From positions 2,790,001 to 2,854,000 of the forward strand of contig JAOVFP010000018.1 of assembly GCA_025738555.1 (NCBI GenBank): a stretch of 64,000 bases of DNA. Reading direction: 5' to 3'. Below, in pieces: positions 21,001-31,859 of the stretch (positions within the stretch are counted from its first letter, which is position 1; each line of letters opens with the position of its first letter). Both the position numbers and the translations under genes were made by a program. The notes beneath the pieces are model-generated. The model was not told the origin of the DNA. It did no database searches and was given only the letters and a program-made list of their open reading frames with translations. Source of the DNA: Cyathus striatus. Taxonomy: Eukaryota > Basidiomycota > Agaricomycetes > Agaricales > Nidulariaceae.

Positions 21001-23996
21001 AAAGAGCCTGGAAACAGGTTTGTTTACGCTGTCAGGTTGTCCAGGCGCAGAGGGGTTGTGGATAAACGAAATGCGTGATTTTGAGGTACCGTCCTTAAAG
21101 AGATATCAGATTTAGCAATAGCGAGAAAAAGTACAACGACATACCAAAGCCAAAAGCCCTTCCTTAATAATCTCCAATCCGGGCTCACTGTCGAGATTAC
21201 CGACAACGTATACACTCATCGAAATCTCTCCCTTTCCACTCTTCGCCTCACCCTCAGCTTCCTCACTAGCAGGCTCAGGTTCAAGAGGGTAAACATACGC
21301 TCCCTCGCCAACCGTCAATCCCGCTTTCTCAAAGACCTCGGGAAGACTGACGATCCTCAGAGCACCTTGCCCTTGAGCAGCAGGGAAAATGTACTTGTTG
21401 CGCCTCTTGCTCGTAGTTGGGAGATCGTAGAAGAATGTTGAGATCTCAGCCTTACGCTCATCGGACAGAGTTCCTTCGTAGACCTAATATGCAAAAAGAA
21501 TGTAAGTTTACATTCACAAGAACGAAAAAGAAACAGACCTTCTCCTGGAAGAACTGAATCTGTTGCATGAGCTCCATCTGAATGGCTCTCAAGAAATCCT
21601 GAACCTTCAAACAAATCAATCATCTGTACCAATTCCAAAACTCAAAGAAACACCTACGTCATCAACAGCAAAGTATTTCCCATTGAAAAACGCATGTCCC
21701 TTCCCATCTTTCACCGCAAGACGCTCCGTATACGACCGAACCTTCTCCAACGGCGCTGGAGGAGAAACCTCATCCGAGCCCGACACAATAGCATCGAAAT
21801 CGATAGTAACATCTTCTGGAATGTCAATACCATGATCTTCAAGAATGTCCTGGAATGCAAGGCGCGCTACTGCCATCTCGATATTTTCTGTTTGATCTTG
21901 CGGCGGAAGGTGGTTCTGCGAGATCTAGGTACGAATCGTCAGAACGGAACCACGCCGAAGGGAAGGGAAGACAGAGAAGACACAGACCTTCTTAATGAAA
22001 CTCATCGCCCTTCTCCTACCGAAGTTCTCAACGAGATAATAGAACATCCTTGCGAGCTTCTTCCCGTCTTCGTCGTGACCTTCACCTGCGTCGTACGTCT
22101 CCCAGCTCGGTACGAAACCGAATCGGAAGGGTAGGCTACGTTCCATGATGCTGGCAACTGGTCCTGCAAGGAAGTTCACGCTTTCGGTTTTGGAGAGGTC
22201 CATTACGAGGATGAGGTTGAATAGGTTGAGGCGGATTGAGGGTAGGGCACCGGGGTACATTGGACGGAGGAGCTAGGAGAAGGAGAAGATGGTTAGTATT
22301 CGAGACAAGGAGCATGATGTGACGTACAGCGTATAGAGACGGCTGCCACTTCGCATACCTAAAAACACAATATTAGGTCCCAGCCATATAACAGAAAACC
22401 ACTACAAACCGGCTATCCTTCTCCATATCATTCCACCAAACCACAACATCTCCACCCTCCTCTCTATCGCTCGCATCAAAAAGGCCATCCAACATCCCGC
22501 CAGCCCTCTGTGCATTCGCAATAGCAGGATGCGCAATCACATCCAAAAGCTTCTCCCTCCCCTTTCCATCCTCTTCAAGATACTCCCCAAGCACGCCCTC
22601 AAGACCCAACATCAGCCCCCTCTCCTTCCTCAGAAGCCTAGCAAGATGCCACACATCGACATCCTTCTCCTGCAGAGGCGCGCCATTCAACCATATCACG
22701 TTCACACCGGACTGTGCTTTGAGTGAGTTCGCGTGCAGCTCAGAGTTGATGTTTTCGTTCAGGGGCACGCGCCGGGCGAGGGTGGCGGCATATTTAGGGA
22801 AGTTCTGGGAGAGGCGGGTGAGAGTTTCCAGAGGTGACTTGGATAGAGAGAGGAGGTGCGAGGCTTGGAGACCCAGGTCTGCGAGTTCCTCGTTTGTAAG
22901 GGGCGTTTTGGCGTCCGTGGCGTTCTCATTTTCGGGGAACTGGTTGATGAGTGAGAGGATGTGGTCGAGTTGGGAGTCGGTCGAAGATGATGTATCGGGG
23001 GTAGAGTCGTCTTCCACCTCTGTAAGAAAAGATACGTTGCAGTCAGTAATTCATTCCAATGAAACATAGTTCGAGCTTACTATGTCCACTTGAGTGCCTG
23101 TCGTCCAACGCTAGATAATCCATTTTCTTGAGGTCGAGGGCTACACCATACCCAGATAGATAGTTTCTAACGTCGTTTCGCTTCTTTGGCGGCACATAGC
23201 GGAAGATGTATTCCACGTGGGTATCTTCTCTTGAAGATAGCTGCAGCAGATACGTATGAAGCTCTCGGAAGTTCTTCGAGTCGATAGAACCGTAAAGAAC
23301 GGCGCTCCGGGGAGGTCTAGAGAGTGTATTTGCTGGCGAAGGGTGAACATGGTCGAACGTGAGGGTCTTAGGACGAGGCAGGCTACAAAGACTGAATAAG
23401 TAATAGAAAAATATGAGATCCAAAAACGTACGGGGAAGCCTTCTCCGTAGACTCGATAGTCTCGACGCCTACGAGCTGCGCCAACGTCTCAACATCACAC
23501 ACCACAGTCCCATACCACTCCACCCAAGAACCGCATTCCTCTCCTTTCTTCTCCCCTTCTCCGCCGTGCGTCTCAGCATAATGCTGATAGAAAGCCTCAA
23601 TCTTAGGCGTAGCGAGGTGCAACGCAAGCGCAGTCTTGACAAGTTCTTCTTCCCCAGGCTGCACAAAGTATCCCTGGTCCCGGGCAAGAGCGAGAATCTC
23701 CGCGTGCGCAGCTTCTGGAGATAACGAGAGTGGTGATACAGGAAGTGTAGGGTCCGTTATAAGGTCCAAGAGAGGGAAGAAGGCATCTGGGTTGGAGCTA
23801 GAAATAGCTTCTCTATACGAGTCGTCAGTCTTACCATTCAACTTCGAGATGGAGCAACCACGTACATAATTTCCGACACGAATGGCGGTGCAGGCCACGA
23901 TGACCTCAACGAGACTTTCACAGGAGGGCTTTTCGTCGCCTCAACCCCGCTAAAGAGTGCAACGAGCCCCAGCGCACTCACCAGTGCGGGCTTCAT
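18091..23996 (-). CDS. UGGT: UDP-glucose:glycoprotein glucosyltransferase (ER folding sensor)
   Basis: Many-exon gene. It begins [20 protein letters not shown], a signal peptide, then [18 protein letters not shown], the standard UGGT mature start, and [11 protein letters not shown]. The long luminal folding-sensor region (thioredoxin-like and beta-sandwich parts) follows, including [19 protein letters not shown] and [21 protein letters not shown]. The C-terminal GT24 domain shows [24 protein letters not shown], and [10 protein letters not shown] with the metal-binding DxD-type motif (18951-18965), then SLGEDWLW and TWCSKDRL. The chain ends GRDEL, an ER-retrieval signal. The enzyme re-glucosylates misfolded N-glycoproteins so that calnexin can retain them. 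Size is that of the family. No break was noticed. Confidence 0.95.
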
Positions 23997-23999
23997 TGT

Positions 24000-24690
24000 G
24001 TAAGTTGGTTCTTTGCAGCTATTCTATAATGAAGTCCTTGATTCTAGATGAAAGACTTGGTATGAAGCTAGTAATGATTTATATAATCCAACGCATAGAG
24101 AACTGGGTGGTGGAAACGAAATGGAATTGCAGACACTGTGCGCGACGTGTTGGCCAGGACTAACCACGTCAACCTTGTGCCTAATCTTAGCAACCACGTG
24201 ATAATACACACCAAGATGAACTTTCGCAAAATTCTGTTTTTCAGCTTTTTCACTTCCACCATTATTTCCCGAGAATAAGTATTCTATTTCGTACAGCATT
24301 TCTGTAGAAGAAATAAGCCTTCCACTCTCTGACATGTTTAAATGACAACACGACGTGACGAATCTCCAAATGGTGTGTTAATCCGAATCTGTAAGTCACC
24401 ACAGCTGGCGCTGTGGTTGACAATCCAGTACAAGTCCCAAAGGGTGAATCATTGTGCCAAAAATAAGTTCTTACTCGCCTGGTACGACCAAGTATGAAAT
24501 TGCATATGATCAGAAACAAGTGCGTTGACAGGATCCTAGAGGTAAGTATTTATCATGCATCGCCGAGCGCTTCAGCAATTATTTATCATCCGATTCTCAG
24601 CACCTCGTCAGCGACATCAAATCGACATCGTGTTTTCGCTAATGACACGAGCCACTCGTTAACAAAGGCCTTTTTAAAGCACACCCATCA
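24000..24690. promoter_or_regulatory. Divergent intergenic region between UGGT and the F-box gene
   Basis: About 700 bases separate two head-to-head starts (23996 minus, 24693 plus). It must hold both promoters. I saw no clear TATA box or coding exon. Confidence 0.5.
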
Positions 24691-24692
24691 TC

Positions 24693-26522
24693 ATGGACTC
24701 CCCCTTCCAAGACCACCTATTCACCAATTACGTGCCTTCCACCACCGAAATTTCGGATATTCATCAATTGATAGACGGAGCAGATGGCCTATGTAACCAA
24801 CTCAGTGCTGTCAACAACGAGCTATCTCGTCTACAACTACAAATGGACAAATTCCAGCGCGATAGAGATATGCTCTCCCAGGCTATAGTTGAACATCGCG
24901 CATTATTGTCTCCAGCTCGTCAATTGCCTCAGGACGTACTCCAGGAAATATTCGGTGCTTGCCTTCCTACAGATCGTAATCCCTCCATGAGTGCGCTCGA
25001 AGCACCCATGTTACTGACTAGGATCTGCAGCGCATGGAGGCAAATTGCTTTCGCTACCCCGCAACTATGGGCGAGGATCCACATTGTCTTGCCCATTACC
25101 ATCATCTCCAACTCCGAGGATAAATCCAAAGAGGATGAACTAAAGGTTACCTCCAAGCTTCAAGAGCGTGAACGAGGCGTCAAAGAATGGCTCGCTCGCT
25201 CGGGCGCATGTCCCCTTTCAATATCGATATACGAAGCATTCACTTCATATCCCTATCCTGAAGGCGACTTTCTTATAGTATGCGACCTCAGTCATATGGC
25301 ATTCATCAATCATACCATCGCGGAATATTCAAAGCGCTGGCATGCCCTTGAACTCTATGTTTTTTCCAAGATATATGAATTCATTATGACATTCATTGGA
25401 CAAATGGGTCTCCCTAATCTTCGGCACTTCCACATGATTGACACGGACCCTAGTTTTCGGAATCAAGAAATGAATTTTACCGAATGGCTAGATACCAATG
25501 TGTTCCAGTCTCTAAATCTCAAATCAATTACCGTAGGCTGGGATCCGATTCGACCTTCAGATCCAAGCTTCGTGAAGAATCAGTGGACGCAACTCACCGA
25601 GTTGAATTTTTTCGGGTCGCACATGCGAGACAACATTGTGCTTCTTCCTGACATCATTAAATCAACCCTACGACAATGCAAGAGCCTTCATACGTTCCGA
25701 GTATCCATTGCCGATTTCCCAGAAGAATGGCCGGATGCGATCCATCTGCCCAATCTTACGACCTTCGCACTTGTCAATGATTTGAACGTTACGGGAGCCC
25801 AACTGGCAGCTTTCTTGAAATTTGTTCAACTCCCAAATCTCGACCATCTAGAACTTCTCATCTCTCCAACCCTGCTCATTCCGGGCTGGAGGGAAAGCGG
25901 AATGGAACCACTTCGAAGTGGATTAATGGATTTCTTCGCACAAAATGCGAGGAACCTCATTTATTTGAAACTGAATCCGTGTTTGGAGATAAATGGACCA
26001 TATATACTGAAACTATTGAGACTCGCACCTTGTCTTCGAGATCTCTCGTTTAGTGCTAGACACTACTTCACTCGCTGGATTAGATCTATGGTGCGAATAA
26101 TCTCCGTTCACAGTCACATCGAGGATGTCTTTATAAAAGGCCTAACTCCCTCCATTGGTACACTCACCAAAGATATACTCTGCCCATATCTAGAAACCTT
26201 TGAGGCTGTCGAAGATCTGCGAACGGGCATATCCGAAGAGGCACTTGCGGATTTTATTAATTCAAGACGGAACCCTGTACGTTGGGTTGGAAGCTCATTA
26301 AAACGTGTTAAGGTATCCGTCAATTATTCGAGTAAAGATGGGAAGGGATGTAGTACTTGGTTAGATGGCACGGAAGGCGGTATTGTATACCTGCGGACAC
26401 CCGCGAGAGGAAGATTTACCCCTTTGGATGGTGTTCCTTTTTCAATTGAAGAAATGGCGGTGGAAACATCTTTGGACCATTTCAACTTTTCACATTCTTA
26501 TGATGAACGCATTCTATTTTAA
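24693..26522 (+). CDS. F-box protein with leucine-rich tail (mushroom type)
   Basis: Intronless frame of 609 codons. Residues about 35-70 form a probable coiled coil (LSRLQLQMDKFQRDRDMLSQ). An F-box follows at about 73-128 (ARQLPQDVLQEIFGACLPT ... ICSAWRQIAFATPQLWARI), in the variant found in large mushroom F-box families. The rest has spaced Leu-rich segments (LPNLTTFALV, LPNLDHLELLI, NLIYLKLNPCL) as in leucine-rich repeats. By family analogy it links a substrate to Skp1 in an SCF ubiquitin ligase. The substrate is unknown. Confidence 0.85.
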   Translation: MDSPFQDHLFTNYVPSTTEISDIHQLIDGADGLCNQLSAVNNELSRLQLQMDKFQRDRDMLSQAIVEHRALLSPARQLPQDVLQEIFGACLPTDRNPSMSALEAPMLLTRICSAWRQIAFATPQLWARIHIVLPITIISNSEDKSKEDELKVTSKLQERERGVKEWLARSGACPLSISIYEAFTSYPYPEGDFLIVCDLSHMAFINHTIAEYSKRWHALELYVFSKIYEFIMTFIGQMGLPNLRHFHMIDTDPSFRNQEMNFTEWLDTNVFQSLNLKSITVGWDPIRPSDPSFVKNQWTQLTELNFFGSHMRDNIVLLPDIIKSTLRQCKSLHTFRVSIADFPEEWPDAIHLPNLTTFALVNDLNVTGAQLAAFLKFVQLPNLDHLELLISPTLLIPGWRESGMEPLRSGLMDFFAQNARNLIYLKLNPCLEINGPYILKLLRLAPCLRDLSFSARHYFTRWIRSMVRIISVHSHIEDVFIKGLTPSIGTLTKDILCPYLETFEAVEDLRTGISEEALADFINSRRNPVRWVGSSLKRVKVSVNYSSKDGKGCSTWLDGTEGGIVYLRTPARGRFTPLDGVPFSIEEMAVETSLDHFNFSHSYDERILF

Positions 26523-26647
26523 TCAACGATTCATGTACTCGCCCTTCCAATTCGGAGTAAAAAGCTAGAATGTAAGAGGGATTCTGGGACTAGCTTGCAT
26601 TGTTAACGTTAAATGACTACAACAAAACAAATACAGTGCTATGTCCT

Positions 26648-26769
26648 GCCCCCTGCAAGAATCGAACTTGCGACCTCAGGATGTCCTAGGTTCAGGATTG
26701 TAGTTCACCTTGTAGAACTTCATAAGCTTGTTATGAGACCTGCGCTCTAACCAACTGAGCCAAGAAGGC
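26648..26769 (-). tRNA. trnM(CAU): Elongator tRNA-Met (CAU) with intron
   Basis: The minus strand gives a 5' acceptor GCCTTCT pairing with AGGGGGC (two G-U pairs), a D arm GCTCAGTTGGTTAGAGC, and anticodon loop CTCATAA with CAT. A T arm with GGTCGCAAGTTCGATTC follows. The anticodon stem is completed only after an insert of about 48 bases that starts one base 3' of the anticodon, the normal place for a nuclear tRNA intron. Stem CAGGT/TCCTG with a U-U pair at 31-39 is also known from yeast elongator tRNA-Met. Confidence 0.93.
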
Positions 26770-27016
26770 GTTATAAGTTGCTCCTGGCGGATCAGATGCT
26801 CCTGCTTACGCCGGGTTCTACCATAAAATATGAATAAACAACCAAATTATCTCAAAAAATCTTAGTCCATTTCTGTGGCCTTTGCATTACCCCAAGACTA
26901 TACTCGAGTATATTAACTGATCCTCAGAATTCATACATTCATTAAAATGTATTTGTATCAAGTGAACTGAAGAATGAAACATGTAGGTGAACATAGTAAA
27001 TATAAACCATAAATAC

Positions 27017-27650
27017 TTAAACTAATGTGGAATTCTTATTCTCTGCCTTTTCGTATCGTGAATCCCATGCATCTGAAACCACAACAGCCCATAAAAGCAA
27101 AACAATTCCTACTAGCTCAGCAGCAAGAAAAACTGAACCTCCCACAGCTCCAGCACGGGCTGCATTTCTAGCAGAAATATCTCCAATTTTGAGTATCGCT
27201 GCACCAATGGCTCCTGCTGCAGCGCTAACAGGAATAGGCATGACAGTGATGAGAAATGTATTTATGATACTCTTTGTATCGTCCTCAAGTTCGGGATAAA
27301 TTAAGACGATGATAGGTGCGAAAATAAAGATGAGGCCAGGAAACATGACCGCCGATCCGAGAGCACCGATGGTGGCCGCAGTGGAGTCGTCGGTATATAA
27401 TAATGGGGATTGTGTGCGCAAAACAGCATTTCCGGAAACCCTATTTAAAGATGCTCAGGTTAAATGCACGATAACAGTAGAATAAAGATTTGCTACTAAC
27501 ATCATTATAACACCTACAAGTGTTCCTAAAGCAATTGACAGTACAATGTAGGAACTAGTTTAGAGAGTATTAATTAGTCTTTCACTCTGAACAAGACATT
27601 AGTGTACCATCTACTTACAAGGCTTTTGAAAGTGAAGTAGAAAAGGACAT
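27017..27650 (-). CDS. Small Gly/Ala-rich multi-pass membrane protein, copy 1
   Basis: Unknown family. A start at 27650 (MSFSTSLSKAF) joined over a GTAAGT...CTAG intron to SYIVLSIALGTLVGVIMM gives a first helix. The main exon (to 27017) has LLYTDDSTAATIGALGSA, then two or three hydrophobic Gly/Ala-rich helices (AAAGAIGAAIL, AGAVGGSVFLAAELVGI) and a short polar tail. The neighbour at 28372-28960 has the same plan and shared residues (YTDD..AA.IGALG; G.IG.AILK.G), so they are tandem paralogues. The phase of the second intron could not be matched in either copy, so a small exon or unusual site may be missing from this model. Confidence 0.6.
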
Positions 27651-27799
27651 GGCTCCAGTGCTCCAAGAAATTGATTGATGCGAAAGAAGTATAGTTCTCC
27701 AATTGAACGGGCTTTCTCGCTAATTTATATCCTTCCCGGGAAAAGTGGAGCCAATTCATATCATAGCCACTCAAATATTCAGTAATCACATTATTCATC

Positions 27800-28370
27800 C
27801 CCTCAACTAATTGCGCTCAAGCCCAGAAACAAATATATGGACTACGATCTTGGTATTCAATGATCAATTCAGTGACTCGACACTTGGATCCTGGAGCTCG
27901 AACGGACAATCGAACTCGTTAAAGGAGACGTCGTAGATTAATGTCGTAGGCTCGACACGGGAAAGCGCCAGCGTTAATTGCTTCCTCTTATAGTGCACCT
28001 ACTTGTTTTGACATGCTGAGTGAAGTCCTACTAAGTAGGATGACATGAGTTCAAGGTCACCTAGTGAACATTTGGGATTTGGCAGTGTGAAGCATGTACA
28101 TGAAATCCCGATGAAGACCATTTACAGTCAAACATTGAAGCCCTGAGGCTGTCTGGGTCTGGAGTGTTGAGTATTGCAACTCTGCGAGTGTGCCAAGTGT
28201 GGACACAGTTTCCTTGAAAATGACCAAATTTTACACTTGGACGTTACACAAATGGAATTCAATTGCATTAACTTTATAAAAATGTTTTAATAAATACTTG
28301 TATAAGTTAATCAAAAACCAATCCGTCCAAAATCGACAAAGTAAAATCCACTACGCAATGCTAACCAAAA
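27800..28370. other. Intergenic between the two membrane-protein paralogues
   Basis: Contains the upstream region of the 27017-27650 gene and the 3' end of its paralogue. Nothing else was recognised. Confidence 0.5.
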
Positions 28371-28371
28371 C

Positions 28372-28960
28372 CTAAACCGTAACAGTGGAATGTTTCGATT
28401 TAGCCCCAATCGCCTCCAGAAAGTAGGTTAATGTACCACATAAGGCTAACACAATACAAACTCCCACTTGAATAGCCATGACCATTGAGCCACCCACAAC
28501 CCCTGCAACAGCGGCTTTTGAAACTGTAATTTCACCAATGTCCTTGCCTATCTTTTTCAGGATGGCTGTCCCGATTACACCACTTAAAGCACCGAATGGG
28601 GCAGGGATTGCAATAAGGACACCGGGGAAGAGTACGATGAGTGGAAACAGGAAGATCATCACAATGGGAAGTACAAAAGATAGGATTACACCTCCAAGTG
28701 CTCCGATAATTGCAGCGGAGTTGTCGTCGGTGTATACAGACAATTTGGTGGCTGCGCGCATCACTGCATTGCCAATAACCCTGTTCATCGAGTCAGCCAG
28801 CAGTTCATTTTACCAAAGGTTAATAGATATACGAACATAGCTAAAACACCAGCTAAGGTTCCAGAGGCGATATAGCCTAGTGACCTAGCGCTTGAATGAT
28901 GTCAGTCATTTGATGTTCTTGATGTTACAAGTGGGTTTTGACTTACAAAAACTGGCACAT
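28372..28960 (-). CDS. Small Gly/Ala-rich multi-pass membrane protein, copy 2
   Basis: Paralogue of 27017-27650. The model starts at 28960 with MCQFL, is spliced (GTAAGT...CTAG) to SLGYIASGTLAGVLAMF, and continues in the main exon with VIGNAVMRAATKLSVYTDD, NSAAIIGALGGVILSF, further helices (GALSGVIGTAIL; AAVAGVVGGSMVMAI) and tail KSKHSTVTV. The Gly/Ala pattern loosely recalls small mitochondrial or ER membrane proteins, but I cannot name a family. The second intron phase is unresolved, as in the paralogue. Confidence 0.6.
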
Positions 28961-29184
28961 ACTAGTTATGGTATTAAAATAGTTCTTAGAAGTTAAGGAA
29001 AATTTGTGAGAAATTGTAAAATGGCTGGTTGCTGTCTTCGAGTGGACTGTTCAGGATGAGGGTTTGAGACGAGCTGCAGGGGTCCTTTTATATGAACTCA
29101 CACTTGATTTAATACAGAATATTTCGTCATATTCAATGGCAAACAAATTGAATGTTGCGGAGCACAACTTAATTCACAATCCTC

Positions 29185-30719
29185 TTGTTTGGCCGCCTAA
29201 GGAAAGAGCCGAAAATGCGAGGCATGGGGTTCCAGTACATGCTACACGTCAACCGGCGGGCCTCGTACGTTGAGTACATTCTCAGATTATACCTCCAACA
29301 CCGTCGAATAGTCACTAGTATGAATCTCAACAATTCACAGGTAATTATCATGCACTATGTTAGATAAGATTCTGATGCCTTGTTATTGTGATTAGTATAG
29401 ATACGTGGACAACCCCACGCTGTCAGGAGGACTTGGATCTCGGTATCCGCCTATTGGTTCCCTTGCATATATCGATATATTCCATCCAAGCATACAGTAT
29501 GATGGCAAACCTCTGCTTATAATGAAGCTGGTGTGCACTGATAAGTCGGGAACGCAATTTGGGCTGCATCATGGTACCGCTAAGGCCGCCTGCACTGTAG
29601 TTACTATGAAGAAAGGCCTACTTATACCGGCTGGCTCTCAAAATGTCAAGGAACAAGAGGACGTTGCTCGACGCGTGCCATACGACTCTATTTTGAGTCC
29701 TGGGTCATATTGGTTCATACCAGGTCTGCATACATGCCTTTTACCTGTCGCTTTTCTGTGTAACCTATCAGCCAGATGACTTCGAAGTGGACCGGAGATA
29801 CAAGATTTGTGTTTCGTTAGAACGGTGGAAACTGCAGAGTGATTTGATTCCAGGGGAGTGGATGACTTTCTTCGATGTACATTATTGTTCCTCGAATCTG
29901 TCGGTTCATTCACTGATCACTGTGTGTGTACTTCAGGATTGTCAAACAATTGAAGGTCATGATATAAGTTCAAGTGGTTCAAGTATGAGCGAAAAGGTTC
30001 GTGTGCGTGATGGTTCATGCCGTGTTACATTAGACTTCGAAGGATCCGAAAACGCGCATATCGTTCCTAGTGTTTGTGCAAATTGGGTATGTTGAATTTG
30101 CTACATATGCCATATGTTAGCTAACGTATAGTAGTATTCCATCCACTTGCAACGCTACAACGACAATTACAGACTACTGCATGAAAGTAGCGTTGATGAC
30201 ATCAACAATGGTGTTTTACTAAGAAGTGACTTGCATTCTACTATGGATGAGCTTATATGGGCACCTGTGGTGAAGTTTAACATGTTGGTCAGTCATTACA
30301 TGTGTTGCACTCTGACACAGGGTCATCAATACCACAACCGCGCGCTTGCTCTGGTCACGAATGGCTCTGTCCACCACTTTTGGACTCGATTTGCGATTTC
30401 AATAATTTCACAAGTGCATAAGGATGTTGCTATACCGTGGTTTCCTGTGCAGTTATTGCCTGTATTTCTTGCTAAGTCTCCTAGCAGAAAGAGGTCTAGA
30501 AATTCCACTGGAAGCACTCATACATCCAGTCATCATACTGTAGAGGAGGAGGAAGAGGAGGAGGGCATGGAACAAGTAACTACATTGGGACAGCAAGTCC
30601 AGGACATGCAGATGGATGAAGTGGATTGCCTAAGGCTTATCAAGGAACAATATATTCATGAATGGCTGAACTTGCTTGGAAGGAACCAAGAGAGAGTGCA
30701 AAGTCTTACTGACATGTAA
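29185..30719 (+). CDS. HNH-nuclease-domain protein (HNH_2 type)
   Basis: Several exons: a start near 29185 or 29215 (MRGMGFQYMLHVNRRASYVE), spliced over GTAATT...TTAG to YRYVDNPTLSGGLGSRYPP. A second intron then leads to DDFEVDRRYKICVSLERWKL. The nuclease-like core reads KVRVRDGSCRVTLDFEGSE, NAHIVP, an intron, then ESSVDDINNGVLLRSDLHST. The H..N..H triad is visible in HIVP, INNG and DLHS. A Lys/Arg stretch (SPSRKRSRNS, possible nuclear signal) and a run of Glu follow. Such proteins are common in mushroom genomes. Their role is unknown and nuclease activity is not shown. Confidence 0.75.
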
Positions 30720-30962
30720 TGTGTGTTGTGAAGTGATATACATTAAAGGGCAAGCTTGATGAATGTTAGTTTTTGTTATTTCCATTTTATATTGATTTTA
30801 TATGTAATGATAAAATAACTTGTTATATACTTGCTCAGGAATTACTGAAGAAACCCACTAGTACTTGGGTAAGTAAAATGTCTTATTAGGAGACAGAACA
30901 TATATATGAGGAAGCACAGACCAGGAATCAAGGAATAGCAAGTATTCCACTTTAAGTTACCA

Positions 30963-31740
30963 TGACCAATATTTCAAGTTCAGTCATCTGCGATGTGCTT
31001 ACTTATGCGGCTATGTAAGTACATCTCCCAATGAAGAAGTCGTCAAACATAGAGACTAATATTAATGGTTTTAGTTATTGCTTTATTATCGTCTATACTG
31101 GTTTATTTATGTGTGTAAAGCTTTCTTACACCAATCAACCAGTGCCGGTGCCTTATATTTGTATCCATTTTAATCTTAATATATAGGTTACTTGGAAGCA
31201 AGACCTTGCACTGGCCGGATACGCCGAACGACGAGTCGTGGGAGTCAAATGGTGTACTCTTTGCCACTGGTGCAGTTGGATGTGTGATTCATGACAATTC
31301 AAGCCATTTTTGCCATATTGAAGCTGGTAGACCTTTATAAACAGTCAAGGGTTAGCAAGGATAGTAAGGTGGCATATACTGCCTTACATCATATCGTGAC
31401 ATCCAAGTCCTATCTGTTCAGCAGAATTATGTCAAGTGTCATATTTATGTACGTGCCGGACAAACCCAGTATTTTACACAGACTGAGAGACTAACGCTCA
31501 CTCTTCTAGCGATCTCTTCGTTACGATCGCTATCCTAGAGACCCCCAGATGTGCTATATTGACGGAGTTTACTTCACCAATCAGCTACTTGCTAGTATTC
31601 AATATGCATTTGATTAACAGTTGTATCGCAAACAACATGCATGTCCTTGTAGGAGCAGTCGTATCCATGGTCCCATGGGTAGTACTTGTCTACTTTATGT
31701 TGTCCGTCCGCTGGCACAATCAACAATTTAAAGGTGAGTA
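30963..31740 (+). pseudogene. Probable multi-pass membrane protein relic
   Basis: An opening MTNISSSVICDVLTYAA is spliced by GTAAGT...TTAG into a hydrophobic IYCFIIVYTGLFMC. Later pieces include TIQAIFAILKLVDLY, DLFVTIAILETPRC and FTSPISYLLVFNMHLI. The pattern resembles mushroom seven-helix orphan proteins, but no continuous frame could be built and stops occur between the pieces. I treat it as decayed or badly resolved. Confidence 0.35.
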
Positions 31741-31859
31741 TCAAAGTATCCGACAAGACGCTTTTGCACCCTCACACCGGTTAAAGGGTTACTGTATACT
31801 TAACCCAGTACGAGATAGAACTCGAATGGAGCCTGGAGCCTGTATAACACGCATCTGAG

